Notes: generated from the sequence alone by a model not told the origin. A stretch of DNA of 64,000 nt from Chaetoderma sp. LZ-2023a (GCA_034401795.1 CM067367.1:85012426-85076425), one strand, 5' to 3'. Shown: positions 8,750-20,506, numbered from the stretch's first letter. Numbers and translations are program-made.

Positions 8750-11700
8750 AATTGCTGCGAAGAATCCGCACGGCTTCATCTAACGATGTAAGAATTTGGA
8801 ATAATGGTGAACGACTTAAGTTTATGTCTTCTACACCAAGCCCACCGAATAAAGATATGTGTTGGTCAAGAAAAGTGCAAGAAAGCGCATTGCAAATGCA
8901 ATCAGGATTTAAACACATGATTGACAGAGACCGTAACCACACATTGAACCGAGCATCTCCGGAGAGAAATGGAATTGCTTCGAGAAAGTCGAGTAGTAGT
9001 AGCAGCGATTTCGTGGAGGACAGTCTTAAGTTAGTTAGTTCTAATGCTGAAGGTCATGTTCAAACCAAGAGGGCGGAGTGGAGAATAAAACATGAACCGA
9101 TACTTCTCTCTGACTATGCTGGACCAGATTGTGTAGACAGGTATCCTCATTTGACCAAATTAATGTCACCAAAAAATAATCGTTTCGACGTTGGGCAGGT
9201 ATCAGCGAAGTTACGTCAGCGAAGTTTTAGTAGTTCGTATTGTAGGCACTGTAGCATTAGGTTTTCATCATACAGCACCTATAAAGCGCATAAGCAGTTC
9301 TACTGTGGCAGGAAATCCAGTATCAGAGGGCACGAAAATGATGATGTTCTTTCTTCAGACGAGATATCTGAGCTGAAGGAAAATGAAGTTCATTTGGAGG
9401 CCTCTATCATTAATGGCTATGAATCTCAGAATGAAATAAAGCCAAAACTCAAACAAACCTCTCCATTGGATCAACAACTTCTGTCAGAAAGATTCGATGA
9501 AGGATCACTCAAAATACAATTGCCAGCTACTCACATGGCGACTGAAAATATTGATTCCACAAGGCATGCGTATTCACATTCGTTGAGACAAACGTTATCT
9601 GTACACAAAGCACCAGCTAATATCAGCGCACCGGCGCACTCTAGTATTATGCCAGGTGTGTGGGGAGGCAATGGAAGTGATTCCGTCAGTCCACATAGCA
9701 TTGGCCATGCGTTGTCCCCTGCCAGCAGTGTGGGAAGTGGCCGCGTCATTATATCTTCAGAGATTGACGATGACCATGCCCATGATGGGCCACTTGACCT
9801 GAGTACAAACAAAGCGAAGCAGAATCGCGATTCTTCACATAATGATGAAGGTCAATCTACCTCGAAACGTGCTCCATCCTCCTCATCATCTGCATCAGTG
9901 TCGCCTGCAGGACGTATTGAAGACACTGATAATGCCCATACTTATCACATGAGAGAAGACAACGGCCCGCCAGCTTTGTCGCCCAATCGCATTCCTGTCA
10001 ATGATATGGGCCGTTCGCATACTGCCAAACAGTCAACTCCATCTCATCGGAATGTCTATACATTCTCTAGACCAACTGATGCCACGGATTCTATCACAAC
10101 TGAACCTTTGATTTTGTTGAATTTGTCACGTACTGAATCCACTCACTCAAATAGGGATTCATATCAAATCTCACAAGTGACTCGCCATCCTCACGTAGGC
10201 CACCAAGTATCTCGATGTTTGGAGTGTAACATTGTTTTCTACAAACAGGAGAACTTCCAAATTCATAAGAAGTATTATTGCGCTAGCCGACGCGTAGTGA
10301 ACCCAATATCAGGAACCACAGCGCATTTGCCGCACCCTATACAGAGACAATTACATATACCGCTAGATGAGCTACATTCTGAACAAACAGCATTACCGAG
10401 CACATGCACACGTGATCACCCTATCAACCGAGACTCTGGTTTACCGCTTTGTAATTTGACCTTTATGAAATACTACTGCGTACCATGTGACATTAAATTC
10501 AGTTCAGAGATAACATTGAATGCTCATAGGACACATTATTGTCCTCATAGAGAAGACGATGAAAGCGGTGATAGGAGTTTGACATCAGAGAACGGGCAAC
10601 TTGAAATCAACATAGGTTCTAGCATTTTGCATTCATCTGAGGAGGCCGCGAGGGAGGATGAGCGCAGTGAACAGGGAATCGAGGAAACCATTTCACAGCC
10701 AAGTATGTCTATATTTCCCTGTCATAAGTGCGATAGAGAATACCCATCACCTCACCTGTTAAGCATTCATTGCTGCTCTGAACCACCTGCTAGTGAACCT
10801 ACATATCAGATGGCAGTACTATGTTGCCCTTATTGTGATGTTGTAACTAGCACAAAAATAAAAATGCTCGATCATTTAAAGGCGCACTCTTCCAGCATGG
10901 GGTTCAAATGTTTACTATGTGGTTACCGTGGCAACACAATTCGTGGAATGCGTATGCATGGTAAAGTGCACACAGAACATGCAGATGGGTTTACAGAGGA
11001 GCATGTTCTGGAATATCATATTCCACCTATGCTACCGGCCAGTACATCATCTGAAAGACTACCTGCTTCGATACAACTTGACACGGATACTGAACTGATG
11101 CGCATGAAAAGTGAACCGTATAAACGTAGGCGATCGAGAAAATCATATGAGAAAGCTGAGCATCGTATGTATGCCCCGCCGGTTAAGGTCATGCGCGATT
11201 CAAGCCCTGTGCGAGAAACTGGAAGCGCGACAACATCGCCCAATCACGAACAAGACAGTGATGATGCTTCACCATTAATGCATACATATTCATTTGGTCA
11301 TGACAACTTCCAATCGCGTGAGAAACGATTACAAAATATGCTAACTATTCATCCAGAACATCGGTCACTGTCTCGAGTGAATAGAACGAAATCTTCCTCA
11401 CCAATAGATCACAGTACACAGATCACTGACAGGGAAAATACTGCAGATAAAAACCAACTAACGGTAAGGTCACCACCGGCTGAACTCTGTATAAAGGTTG
11501 AACCAGATGATCGGGAATATGACAGAGTGGAACACGCTGAGAAATGCACAGCACGAAGAAACAGCATGTCTCCCTCGAATTCTGACCATCAATCGAACAT
11601 TGTGAGTATTAAGGTAGAAACAGTGGATGTGTGTCGTGATACGGTCTCCGAACCTTCTACTACACCGATACATTCCAGGATACCTGATCAACCAGAAATG

Positions 11701-12027
11701 GACCAAGATCTGGATCAGGATCCACACAACTCTTCAGCACCCATTCCAGAAGCGTCGAATTCTGATTCTCATCCCGTCGCATCCTACCCGATCAAATTAA
11801 CTATAAATCCACTCGACTCCAAACCAATCCTAAATACAGATGACACCATAGCACCTGACTCAAAGTACTGTACTTTTTGTGACATCAACTTTACCTATTT
11901 ATCTTCGTTCGTAGCCCATAAAAGGTATTACTGTAATGGTGAGAAATGGCCATCATCGAGTCCTCCCAGCATCAGACCACCCATAGTTATATATCATGGA
12001 AGCGTTTCTAGACCAGTTTTTAACTAA
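8750..12027 (+). CDS. FOG: FOG/ZFPM large 3'-terminal exon: multi-zinc-finger GATA cofactor with CtBP motif
   Basis: The large terminal exon (about 1090 codons) typical of FOG genes. The acceptor is TATGTTACAG at 8749, phase 1, so the ATG at 8731 is intronic and not the start. CCHC fingers (CX2CX12HX4C) lie at 9241-9306, 10216-10281, 10477-10542 and 11869-11934. The last has the FOG C-terminal signature, CDINFTYLSSF followed by AHKRYYC. Two C2H2 fingers lie at about 10825-10977. A degenerate finger at 10720-10785 has cysteines directly after its His. PLDLS at 9790-9804 is the CtBP-binding motif. Sumoylation-type sites are IKVEP at 11491 and IKVET at about 11609, and a basic YKRRRSRK stretch near 11119 may be an NLS. 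Known FOG role: recruiting CtBP/NuRD-type corepressors to GATA sites in blood and heart development. The stop is TAA at 12025. Confidence 0.92.
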
Positions 12028-12343
12028 TTTCGTCAGTAGTGTACCGACCAGAACAAATTTTCTTTAAGATCTGCACACAACTCAGCACGATCTGGAGACG
12101 ACTGGTTGCACCGGATGCCGCCCAATATTAGTCTCTAGAGTCACTTTGCTGAATCTAGACATAATGTACATTTCCAGTATATCCATCAATCATATGACGT
12201 CATAATCAACTACGTGACTATGTGGTGTGTAAGATGACATCATACTCAATGACGTCATGAATGACGTAGAAAAGTTTCTCACACACGCTTAATTGATGAC
12301 GGACTAAGCGTCGTTGTCCGAATTGTATGCCTTATTTAATAAA
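12028..12343 (+). promoter_or_regulatory. FOG 3' flank with a candidate poly(A) signal inside a MITE
   Basis: After the FOG stop the first clear AATAAA on the + strand is at 12338-12343. It lies inside a palindromic MITE (12163-12546) in the orientation that places TTTAATAAA on this strand. This may be the FOG polyadenylation signal, or the real one may lie further on. No cDNA evidence is available. Confidence 0.35.
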
Positions 12344-12546
12344 TACCCTGTTGAGTATTTTGAAACTAATTTGACTGAGTGCTGGTAGCAACAGCACCCA
12401 GTCAAATCAGTTTCAAAATAGTCAACAGCTTACATGTAAGATTTTCTGGGTGGTCATGGAGTTCAGGGATCGATCTATCCCAACGCTGGCAAAGTGTGGG
12501 TGGTATATAGCTAAAGAGCGGCGGGGCAAACTGGATTCCGCTATTG
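12163..12546 (-). mobile_element. Palindromic MITE family 1, full copy in the FOG 3' flank
   Basis: The ends ACATTTCCAGTATATCC and CAAACTGGATTCCG pair imperfectly. It contains ATATGACGTCATAATC, GACGTCATGAATGACG, AATAAA at 12338-12343 and the central palindrome (about 12349-12425, tip GCAACAGCACCC). A longer open frame running from inside it to 12857 is not convincing as a gene. Confidence 0.75.
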
Positions 12547-12959
12547 TTATTGGGAATAGGTTTATTTTCGATGGTAGCCATTTTCTCCTTGGAAAATCAG
12601 AATGTAAAATTTATTTGATGCATGATCTACAACTGTATGTAGAAGCCAAAAGTATCTCGCTTCATATCCCGTTCAAAGTGTTAGCTATCATTATTTACTT
12701 TCACAATTCCACCCACCCCACAGATTATGTTAGCTATTTCAAACCAGGTTTTTTCTATGATTGGTGGGGATTGTGTCATCTCGGTTTGAAGAGTCGTGTT
12801 GCATGTAATCTGGTACAGGAAAATAGACCCTGGTTTTGTTTTGGCAAACTGGTCTAAGTTGTACTTATACCCATTTCTATTAACAGTGTGCCAGCGTTTA
12901 TTAAACGTTTTAGAAAATTGGAGTGATCATTCACTAGTCAACACTTAATTTCAAATTTT

Positions 12960-13115
12960 GATCAAGAAAATAAGAATATGTAAGTGAATATTCATGTGCA
13001 GGCTAGGAGAAGCCTATTTTTGAAAATGTACTACCGGAATGACTGGCTCGATTATCGAGCTAGTCATTCCAGTGCTGAATTTTCAAAAATAGTCTTCTCT
13101 TGGTCTGCAAATGGA
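12960..13115. mobile_element. Palindromic MITE family 3 copy
   Basis: A near-perfect palindrome centred near 13055: CTATTTTTGAAAATGTAC ... AAAATAGTCTTCTCTTGG, with GACTGGCTCGATTATCGAGC at the tip, then GCAAATGG. The outer left part is not clear. Confidence 0.7.
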
Positions 13116-13314
13116 ACTCTCCAAGACCACTAGAGGCCTGTTTAGCGGTCTTCGCCACGAACGCGTTAAACCATTTACTGCAGATGAGCGATACCGCTAT
13201 CTTACAGCTTTTGTGAATATTAGCATATACGAGAGAGCAGTAATTTCTCGAAGTAAAATGAGTTATTGTGATACCCAGTGCGTCGTCCGGCGTCGTCGTT
13301 CAATTTGCGTTTAG

Positions 13315-13625
13315 CTCAACCTTTCCGTTTATATCCCATTTTTGGTTATTCGTAATGGCCCCAACTTGGACACCTGCCTCCTTATAATGCCACCGCAACA
13401 CACAATGAGATTGGCGTCCAGAAGTCAAAGGTCAAGGTCACAGTGACCTTGGTAAAAGCATGCTTTTCAACATTAGCATTTCCCGTTTAGCTCACCGTTT
13501 CTGTGTATATCTCGCATGTTTGGTTAATCCTACTGGCTCCAAACTTGGACACATGCCTCATTATAATGTCTCGGAAACACACAATGATGGTGAGGTCAAA
13601 ACGTCAAACGGCAAGGTCACTGACA
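13315..13625. repeat. Two tandem ~160-bp units with AGGTCA clusters
   Basis: Two diverged head-to-tail units share TTTAGCTCA, CCTTTC or CCGTTTC, a TCCAAACTTGGACAC-like block, CACACAATGA and AAGGTCA. The first contains a perfect AGGTCA-CAG-TGACCT palindrome at 13435-13449. Confidence 0.65.
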
Positions 13626-13654
13626 CATAGCGCCCCTCATCCATCTATTAACTT

Positions 13655-14270
13655 TTGTTTAAAAACGCTACTCTTCATTAACCGATTGACGGATTTCAAC
13701 CTAATTTGGCTGGAAGGACCCTACGCGGATACGCCTCAGATCTTGTCTAGAGAATTTTGATTGGTAAACATTTTCAGTGAAGATCTCAGATGTTAGGAAT
13801 GATTTACCGGAAATTGTCAAAACGATACTCCTCCTTAACCGATTAGCAGATTTCTACCTAATTTGACTGGAATGACCCTAATGTTTTCGGCTTCAGAACA
13901 TGTATACATAATTTTTATTGGTCAATCTTTTGTGCGAATATCTTTGATTTGATGAAAAACTTACCGGGAATTGTCACAACCGTAACTCCTCTTTAACCGT
14001 GTGTCACATTTCAATTTACTTTGGCTGGAAGAACTGACCCTATTTGGGCTAGACTTTAGATCTTGTTTACACAACTGTGATTGTTCAAGATGTTTTGGTA
14101 AAAAGATTAGCTTTTATGAAAATTGTAGTGGAAATTGTCAAAACGCTACACCTTATTAACCGCTTGGCAGTTTCAACTTACTTTGGCTGGAATTACCCTA
14201 TAGGGCTAGGCTTCAGAGCTTGTATAGAGAATTTTGATTGGACAATTTTTTTAGGTGAGGCTGACGTCAG
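13655..14270. repeat. Tandem array of a ~165-bp repeat (about four units)
   Basis: Each unit holds a block like CTACTCTTCATTAACCGATT, then AATTTGGCTGGAAGGACCCT, then ATTTTGATTGGTCAA and GGAAATTGTCAAAACG, spaced about 150-175 bp. The same unit recurs at 19980-20460 and 29190-30310. Confidence 0.75.
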
Positions 14271-14545
14271 AATCATAATTCACAGAGAATACTCCGCCAT
14301 GAACTGGATAGTCCGTCAAGTTCATGCTTTTGATGGATTAACTGTTTAATAAACATCTTGTTTAATATTTTGAAACTAATTTGACCTGTGACTGTTGTAG
14401 CCATAGGCAGCAAACGCATCCAGTCAGATTAGTTTCAAAAATATTTAACAGGTTAGCTGTATAGCTTACCTTGATATTGTGATTATGGGTCCGATCTATC
14501 CTAGCACGGGATAAGCGTGGCCGGAGAATAGAATACAGTCAAATT
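14255..14545 (-). mobile_element. Palindromic MITE family 1, copy from a divergent subfamily
   Basis: Holds CTGACGTCAGAATCATAATT, TTTAATAAACATC, a palindrome arm TTTTGAAACTAATTTGACC, the tip CCATAGGCAGC and the return arm. A further half copy follows at 14543-14680 (CAGTCAAATTAGTTTCAAAA onward). Confidence 0.65.
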
Positions 14546-14671
14546 AGTTTCAAAATATGTATACATGGTTACCTGTAGGCCTATAGTTATCCTGAAATTG
14601 CGATTCTGGACATTCTGGAGTAGACGTATATAAATCGATCACAAAACGTGAAAAGCATGGCCGATGCCTGG

Positions 14672-14847
14672 CAAGAAATGGACTGTGCTTAGCTAAAAAT
14701 GGGTGCTGCTTAGCTAGTAATGGGCTGTGCTTAGCTAAAATGGGTGATGCTTAGCTAGAAATGCGCTGTGCTTAGCTAGAAATGGACTGTGCTTAGCTAA
14801 AAATGGGCTGTCCTTAGCTACAAATGGGCGGTGCATGGCTAGAAATA
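14672..14847. repeat. ~20-bp minisatellite grown from the MITE end sequence
   Basis: About eight to nine units of AAATGGGCTGTGCTTAGCTA, lightly varied. The unit resembles the terminal part of family 1 MITEs (GCTAGAGATGGGCGGGGC), and the array sits where that end would lie. 14848-15035 shows nothing else. Confidence 0.8.
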
Positions 14848-15039
14848 AATCGCTCTATTATTATCCCTGTAATGAACAAAGAGAGAGAGAACTCGTGCCA
14901 TATTTTCTCAATATTTATGGAATTAATTAGATATGTGGTTTTATTTTTTAAAGTTTAAATAATTATAGACACAGTAACTCTAGTCATAAATATGTGATCG
15001 TTATGTAAAAATAGATGAACAATAATTAGTATTATTATT

Positions 15040-15045
15040 TATTAT

Positions 15046-15118
<73 letters not shown>
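15040..15118. repeat. (ATT)n microsatellite
   Basis: A trinucleotide ATT run with GTATT interruptions near its start. Confidence 0.9.
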
Positions 15119-15171
15119 CTCAATTTCCGTTTAGGGGGCCAACAATGAACTCAACCATTTTCTAGTCGTAT

Positions 15172-15420
15172 TAACTCTTTAATGTTTAAATTTGTTCACG
15201 AAAACTTTCATTTTCTCATTGAAAATCTTAATCTACAGGCTAAGAGAAAACATTTTGGAAAATGTATCCCTGGAATTACTGGCTCCGTTATCGAGACAAT
15301 CGTTCCATTGTTAAATTTAAAGAAAATAAACATCTTCTGATTTGCAAATGAACATTTGCCAGTACCACTCTAGCAGCCATTTTGTCCAGCTTGAGTGTTA
15401 GAATAGGGCATTAATAGTTG
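15172..15420. mobile_element. Palindromic MITE family 3 copy
   Basis: Starts TTAACTCTTTAATG. The imperfect palindrome has ACTGGCTCCGTTATCGAGAC at the tip, and it ends near GGGCATTAATAG. Confidence 0.6.
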
Positions 15421-15454
15421 GCTAGCAGAAAGAAAGACTATATACAACTTGTTG

Positions 15455-15690
15455 TTAGCCCTATAATGATAACATTTGCTGAAGAAAATCAAAATATGTC
15501 CCGATTGAATGCCAATGTGTAGGCCAAAATAAGATATTATTGAAAATTTCCAACTGGAATGGCTGGCTCTGTTACCGAGCCAGTCATTCAGTGGTAAATT
15601 TCCAAAGATATTCTTCTCCTGGCCTGCACATTCATCCAGACCGACTGTACAGGCCGATTTTGGCTGACTTCCTCATGAAATATTTCGTTG
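15455..15690. mobile_element. Palindromic MITE family 3 copy
   Basis: CAATGTGTAGGCCAAAATAAG leads into a palindrome with GGCTGGCTCTGTTACCGAGCC at the centre and CTTCTCCTGGCCTGCACATTC on the right. It lies directly after another family 3 copy. 15691-16140 holds nothing recognised. Confidence 0.6.
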
Positions 15691-16149
15691 TTACTGGTAA
15701 CTAGTAAATACGTCGTTCACTGTTGGTTTGTTGTTCCGTTACATTTTCTCATTTCTGTTCTAGCAGGCAGCCCGAATGTAAGTTGCAGCTCTTATAATAT
15801 TGTCAGATAAATTCAATTTGGAAATTGCCTATCATATGGGAGATAACCAATCACAGAATATTGCCAAAATAATGTGATGTAAACAGAGTGATCGCCCCTT
15901 CTCTCAACAAATCATTTATTTCCGACTCGCAATCGTCAGTAAAAGTCAGTCGGTCTGTTTGACAGAATGTATGAACGCCGGTCAGACAGTCAGTCGATTT
16001 GTCGGTCGGTGGGTGGGTAGCTTGGTTGGTCAACCGACAGTTGTGAACAAGCGATTCCCTTAATCCATAAAACAACGAAATCTCTAGTGTTAAATGTTTG
16101 AATCCTGGACGCCAGGATTGTCAAATTTCCTAAATGACTATACAGTTTA

Positions 16150-16665
16150 ATTGTTAAATAGTTTGAATCTAATTTGACGTCATCCGATTCCTACAGCTTC
16201 GTGCCAGTTTTGTTTCAAAATATTCAACGAGAAAATTATTAAATTATATGACTTAAGAGATTCGATTTTTTGGATTTCGGGTTGAAAGGTTTTAATTCAA
16301 TTTCTACTCCTATACTAGCAGGCGATCATTTTTCCTGTACCATTGCTGTCAGCAGTTGCTACAGCAAAATTATTTTCAAAATAAACGTTTGCCCTTTTTC
16401 TACCGAATTTGCTGAATGTAACATTTTAAAACCAGTATGATAAGTCTTAACATAATTTAATATCTGACACCTGTCTTTCACTAACCCTTTGAACTCGGAG
16501 TTTCCAGAATCTCAATGCCAATGTTGCTATGTAGGTAAGGTGTTGAATATTTTTGAAATTGATTTTACAGGAACTTGTTTGTGCCAGTATGGTAGCAACA
16601 GCTTGCAGTTAAATTAGTATCAAAATAACGGAATATTTATTAAATCGGAAATGATTTTCTTGTTC
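16150..16665. mobile_element. Two degraded family 1 palindrome remnants
   Basis: About 16150-16255 (TTTGTTTCAAAATATTCAAC arm) and 16540-16665 (GGTGTTGAATATTTTTGAAA ... TAAATTAGTATCAAAATAAC) are old copies that keep only the palindrome region. Confidence 0.45.
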
Positions 16666-16938
16666 TTTGATCTTTTAGGGTTCAACGGGCTAATATCAAA
16701 ATGAGAAAACTATCTTTAGGTTTTTTTCAAAATAAAACGGACTATGCCTGCTTGATCATTTTGCCGTTAAATGTTAGTTATCATATCTCAAAAAGCAACG
16801 GGTGATCAACCCTCGGGGGTTTCAGTCAACGAGTCAACGAGTCTGTTGCATTATGTATATTGAAGCGAGTCTGTTATGCGTTATACAGTGTATTACTAAC
16901 TAGTACTAATATTATCTTATATGTATGTAACTGGTATG

Positions 16939-17107
16939 CCGTGTTCTCACTACAGAATTAATCAGGAACAACGACATACGCTAGCTTAAGGCCGCGCTCT
17001 CACTAGAGACGTAATCAGGAATAACGCCATACTGACGTATTACGCTTTACCTGATCAAGTCTCTAGTGAGAACACGGCCTTAGTCTTTAGTGATCACACG
17101 GCCTTAG
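16939..17107. mobile_element. Palindromic MITE family 4, two tandem copies
   Basis: CCGTGTTCTCACTAC and TCTAGTGAGAACACGG are the ends of a ~90-bp palindrome (GTTAATCAGGAATAACGCCAT arms split around ACTGA). Two copies or half-copies lie side by side, as at 30757-30925. Confidence 0.7.
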
Positions 17108-17245
17108 ATTGTGTAATACAATTTTGTTAATTAATATATTAATATATTATAATGCGTTGATTTGATTATTACTATAACTGTTACTAAGCGCAGACGCTTA
17201 CAAAACATAGAGAGCGATTCATGTGTCGTTTATTTTTTGCCTTTT

Positions 17246-17249
17246 TTAA

Positions 17250-17317
<68 letters not shown>
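17246..17317. repeat. (ATT)n microsatellite
   Basis: A pure trinucleotide run. A G-rich tract (runs of G at 17391-17420) follows. 17421-17780 shows no gene. Confidence 0.9.
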
Positions 17318-17318
<1 letters not shown>

Positions 17319-17784
17319 TTAAACGGTAGCATCTGAAATAAACTACATTTGAAAAACTTATCATCACTTTATAATATGTGTAACGTAGATGGGGAGGGGG
17401 GGGGGGGTGGGGGGTGGTGGTCAAATCACTCTTAGTTCTTTAACCATAACAGTCCAGCAACGGCACACTTTTTAATCTAAGGATTATTTGGTTGTAGTGA
17501 ACGGGGAGAGTTAGTACCTCTGAATATCCAACAGCGGCCTCCCTATTATTATGATGATTAGATGGCATTGGCCCTCGCCGGACACTCAACCATTGCTATT
17601 GGCTCCATGTAGCTGCCTAGGGATAACAAAGTGGGAGGCCCAACCTGACAAACGGCTTCAGCTATAGCGGGCGAAACATAGTAAGGGGATTTGATGAACT
17701 CGGAGATGCTGGGCCTCCTAAAACACAACATTATGCATTTTACGATTAATGTCAGATATCACAAATGGAAACGATTCTGCCAAA

Positions 17785-18181
17785 AACGAAAACCAGTAAT
17801 TTTAATGGCCAGGAAGTACCCTTCAACTTGGGCATGTCCCTTGCAGACCAGTCAACAACTTCAAGACTTCTAGTGTAACATCATGGTCAAGTATGTTAAT
17901 GATCCGATCAAAACTGTAGGCGTAGTCGTAGTTCAAAATTCAATATTGAATTGTACTTTTGACAACCAAGGGGTGCACTTCCTCCTGGGCCTGGGATCCA
18001 GGGGTGGTGGAAGCACGAGATGATGCCACAGGGTATCTTCTAATATGTCCATTGAACTTCTCTGATGAAGGCGAGTTAATTTTTGTTAAAAACGAAAACC
18101 GGTCATTTTGATGCCCAGGGAGTACCCTTCAACTTGGGCATGCGCCTTGCAGACCAGTCAACACGCTCAGGACTTCTATTC
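17785..18181. repeat. Direct repeat, two ~95-bp copies about 298 bp apart
   Basis: 17785-17880 and 18083-18181 both carry AAAACGAAAACC, AGTACCCTTCAACTTGGGCA and GCAGACCAGTCAAC. The function is unknown; it could be a fragment of a longer tandem repeat. Confidence 0.65.
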
Positions 18182-18229
18182 TCAAATTCGGTTCAGAGTA
18201 ATCTACACCAGTTCATGAAATTGATCGAC

Positions 18230-18621
18230 TGGATGAATTCAGCTTTAGCTATGCACCGCCCATCTCTAGCTAAGCTCCATCCAAGCCATGTCTGTGTTGA
18301 GATCAATCGATCCATACACTCTCTGAAGCTCAATTTCCAGAAAACCATGCAGGTAAGCTGGTACATATTTTGAAACGTATTCGACTGGTCTCTGCTGCTG
18401 TCTATGGCAGCAACAGCGCCCAGTCAAATTAGTTTCAAAATATTCAGCAACATGTTCATTACATAATAAAGGCATACAATTCGTACAACGTGTCGGAATA
18501 TTAAGCGTTGAAGACGGGCTATATTGAGTCACTCATGACGTAATGATTATGACGCCATCCTACACGTTACGTAATTACTTATGACGTCATATAATGGTTT
18601 GATATGTTGGAAAGGTGAATT
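18230..18621 (+). mobile_element. Palindromic MITE family 1, full copy
   Basis: Left GGATGAATTCAGCTTTAGC, CCGCCCATCTCTAGCTAAG, a GCAGGTAAGC donor-like site, the central palindrome with tip CTGTCTATGGCAGCAACAG, then a right half rich in GACGTAAT/GACGTCAT, ending GTTGGAAAGGTGAATT. A second right-end scrap ending AAACTGGATTCCTCC follows at about 18622-18690. 18691-18990 has nothing I recognise. Confidence 0.7.
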
Positions 18622-18994
18622 GAGTATTAGGTCAGCCTAGATGTGACGCAGTTTATTATGACGTCAGAATTGAGAGAAACTGGATTCCTCCAGTTGCAAC
18701 CGAGCAATGGAATCTGTAAGTAAGCTAGTGAGATCATTTCTAATATGCATATGAAACACTTTTTTGTACAGCCGTTTAAAATATGAAATTTGTAGACTGA
18801 AAACACCAAGTTCTCTGTCTAATGGGACATTTATTAAGAAAATACCCGGTGAACTAACAGAACAATATTAGCGGTCCATTTCCCTTGCTGTTGACCAATT
18901 GTAAGTACCGGTACATAGATTTGATGAATTCCAAAAACAACGGAGAAAATAGCTCGCGTTCTAACGAGACGTGTGTCACCGTTAGTGGTTTGAT

Positions 18995-19409
18995 CAATGG
19001 ACATTTCCACTTTATCCATTGCCCATATGACGTCATAATCAACTATGCCACGTGTAGGATGACATCATATTGAATACCGTCATTATGATGTCATGAATGA
19101 CGTGGATAAGTCCGTCACATACACATATTTGAAGACGGACTATGCGTTGTTGTACGAATTGTATCGCTTTACTATTTAATAAATATTCTGTTGAATATTT
19201 AGAAACTAATTCAACTGGGCGCTGTTGCTGCCATAGGTAGCAACAACACCCAGTTAAATTAGTTACAAAATATTCAACAGCTTACCTGTATACTTTTCAG
19301 GAAATTGATAGTACGGCATTCGGGGATCGATCAATCCTAACACGGCGAAGTGTCAGTGGAGCTTAGCTAGAGGTGGACGGGGCATGGCTAAAACTGGAAA
19401 GGTCCATTG
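18995..19409 (-). mobile_element. Palindromic MITE family 1, full copy with clear inverted ends
   Basis: The ends CAATGGACATTTCCA and TGGAAAGGTCCATTG are near-perfect inverted repeats. The interior carries GACGTCATAATCAACTATG, AATAAATATTCTGTTG and a long central palindrome with the tip GCTGCCATAGGTAGC. This is the clearest view of the family's boundaries. 19410-19750 holds nothing I can support. Confidence 0.8.
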
Positions 19410-19756
19410 ACCGTCCGTTCGTAAAGCAGGAATATAAGTTCAGCGAACTGTCTTATTCAAATCAGCTATCAAACAGACCACCACCAAATTTCCTATCTGT
19501 TAAAATATAGGGATAGTTGATTAAAAGCCCTGCCTCGAGAGACAGGGGTGGTACTGAGCCATGTTGGAAGCCACGCGACACGATCAGGGGAGCATCAGCA
19601 GCCATCTGGCTTATGACCAGACGTTGTGTTCAAGCACTTCAACATACTCAGGACTAAAACTGGCACACCGCATGCGAATTCGCACACATTCAGACCCGAC
19701 CACAAGAGGACAGTCAACTGAGAGTGAAGGACATCCATTGGATACATTCGACATGT

Positions 19757-19885
19757 CAGTCAATTAATTATATGATGCCATAATAAATTACGACTCATTA
19801 AGGCTGACGTCATAATCATAATTGACAGACATACTCGGTCATGAATCTAGAATAGTCCATCGGTTGTCCGAATTGAAAGGTTAAG
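19757..19885 (-). mobile_element. Palindromic MITE family 1, outer-half fragment
   Basis: TCAATTAATTATATGATGCC, then GGCTGACGTCATAATCATAA and TAGTCCATCGGTTGTCCG, matching the TGACGTCA-rich half of the 14255 subfamily. Confidence 0.5.
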
Positions 19886-19979
19886 TCAGCTTACCGCATG
19901 GTGACCACCCACCGTCCATCCCACATCTGTCGTCCGCCATCTGTCTAGTTGTCGACAGTCTGTCGCCCGACGTCCACTC

Positions 19980-20460
19980 TGTCAACCTTTGCTTTATGAT
20001 TCTACTCTTCATTAACCACTTAACAGCTGTCAACATAATTTGGCTGGAAGTGACCTATGGCGGTAAACATCAGAAGTCCTATACATAATTTTGATTAGTT
20101 AATTTTTCTGGCGGACATCTTGGATTTTCAAAAAATGTTAGAGAAATCAGTTAACAGACTTCTACTTGTTAGTCAGACTTGGCAAATCGGATACTATGCT
20201 AATACGTTTCAGAGCTTGTATACAGGATTTTTATTGCTCATCTTGGATTCTCCGAAAATTGCGGGAAATCACATAAAATCCTACTACCCATTACGCACTT
20301 GGCTGATTTTGAGCAGATTCGCCTGGAAGGACCCTAGAGTGGTTTGCGTCAGAACATCTCTACAGAATATATATTTGCCAATTCTTTTAGGCGGCCATCT
20401 TGAATGGTCAGAACATTGCAAGAAATCAGTTACACCACTACTCATTAACTGCTTATAAAT
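19980..20460. repeat. ~165-bp tandem repeat, second array (about three units)
   Basis: Blocks such as TACTCTTCATTAACC, TTTGGCTGGAAG, GGCGGCCATCTTGAATG and TTGATTAGTTAA repeat with the spacing of the 13655-14270 array. Confidence 0.65.
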
Positions 20461-20506
20461 TTCAAGCAAAATGGCCAGAATGACTCTTGTGACTATGACT
20501 GAATAG

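Noticed and set aside
12450-12857. 136-codon open frame after FOG
   Set aside because: It begins inside a MITE and has no recognisable domain or codon-use signal.
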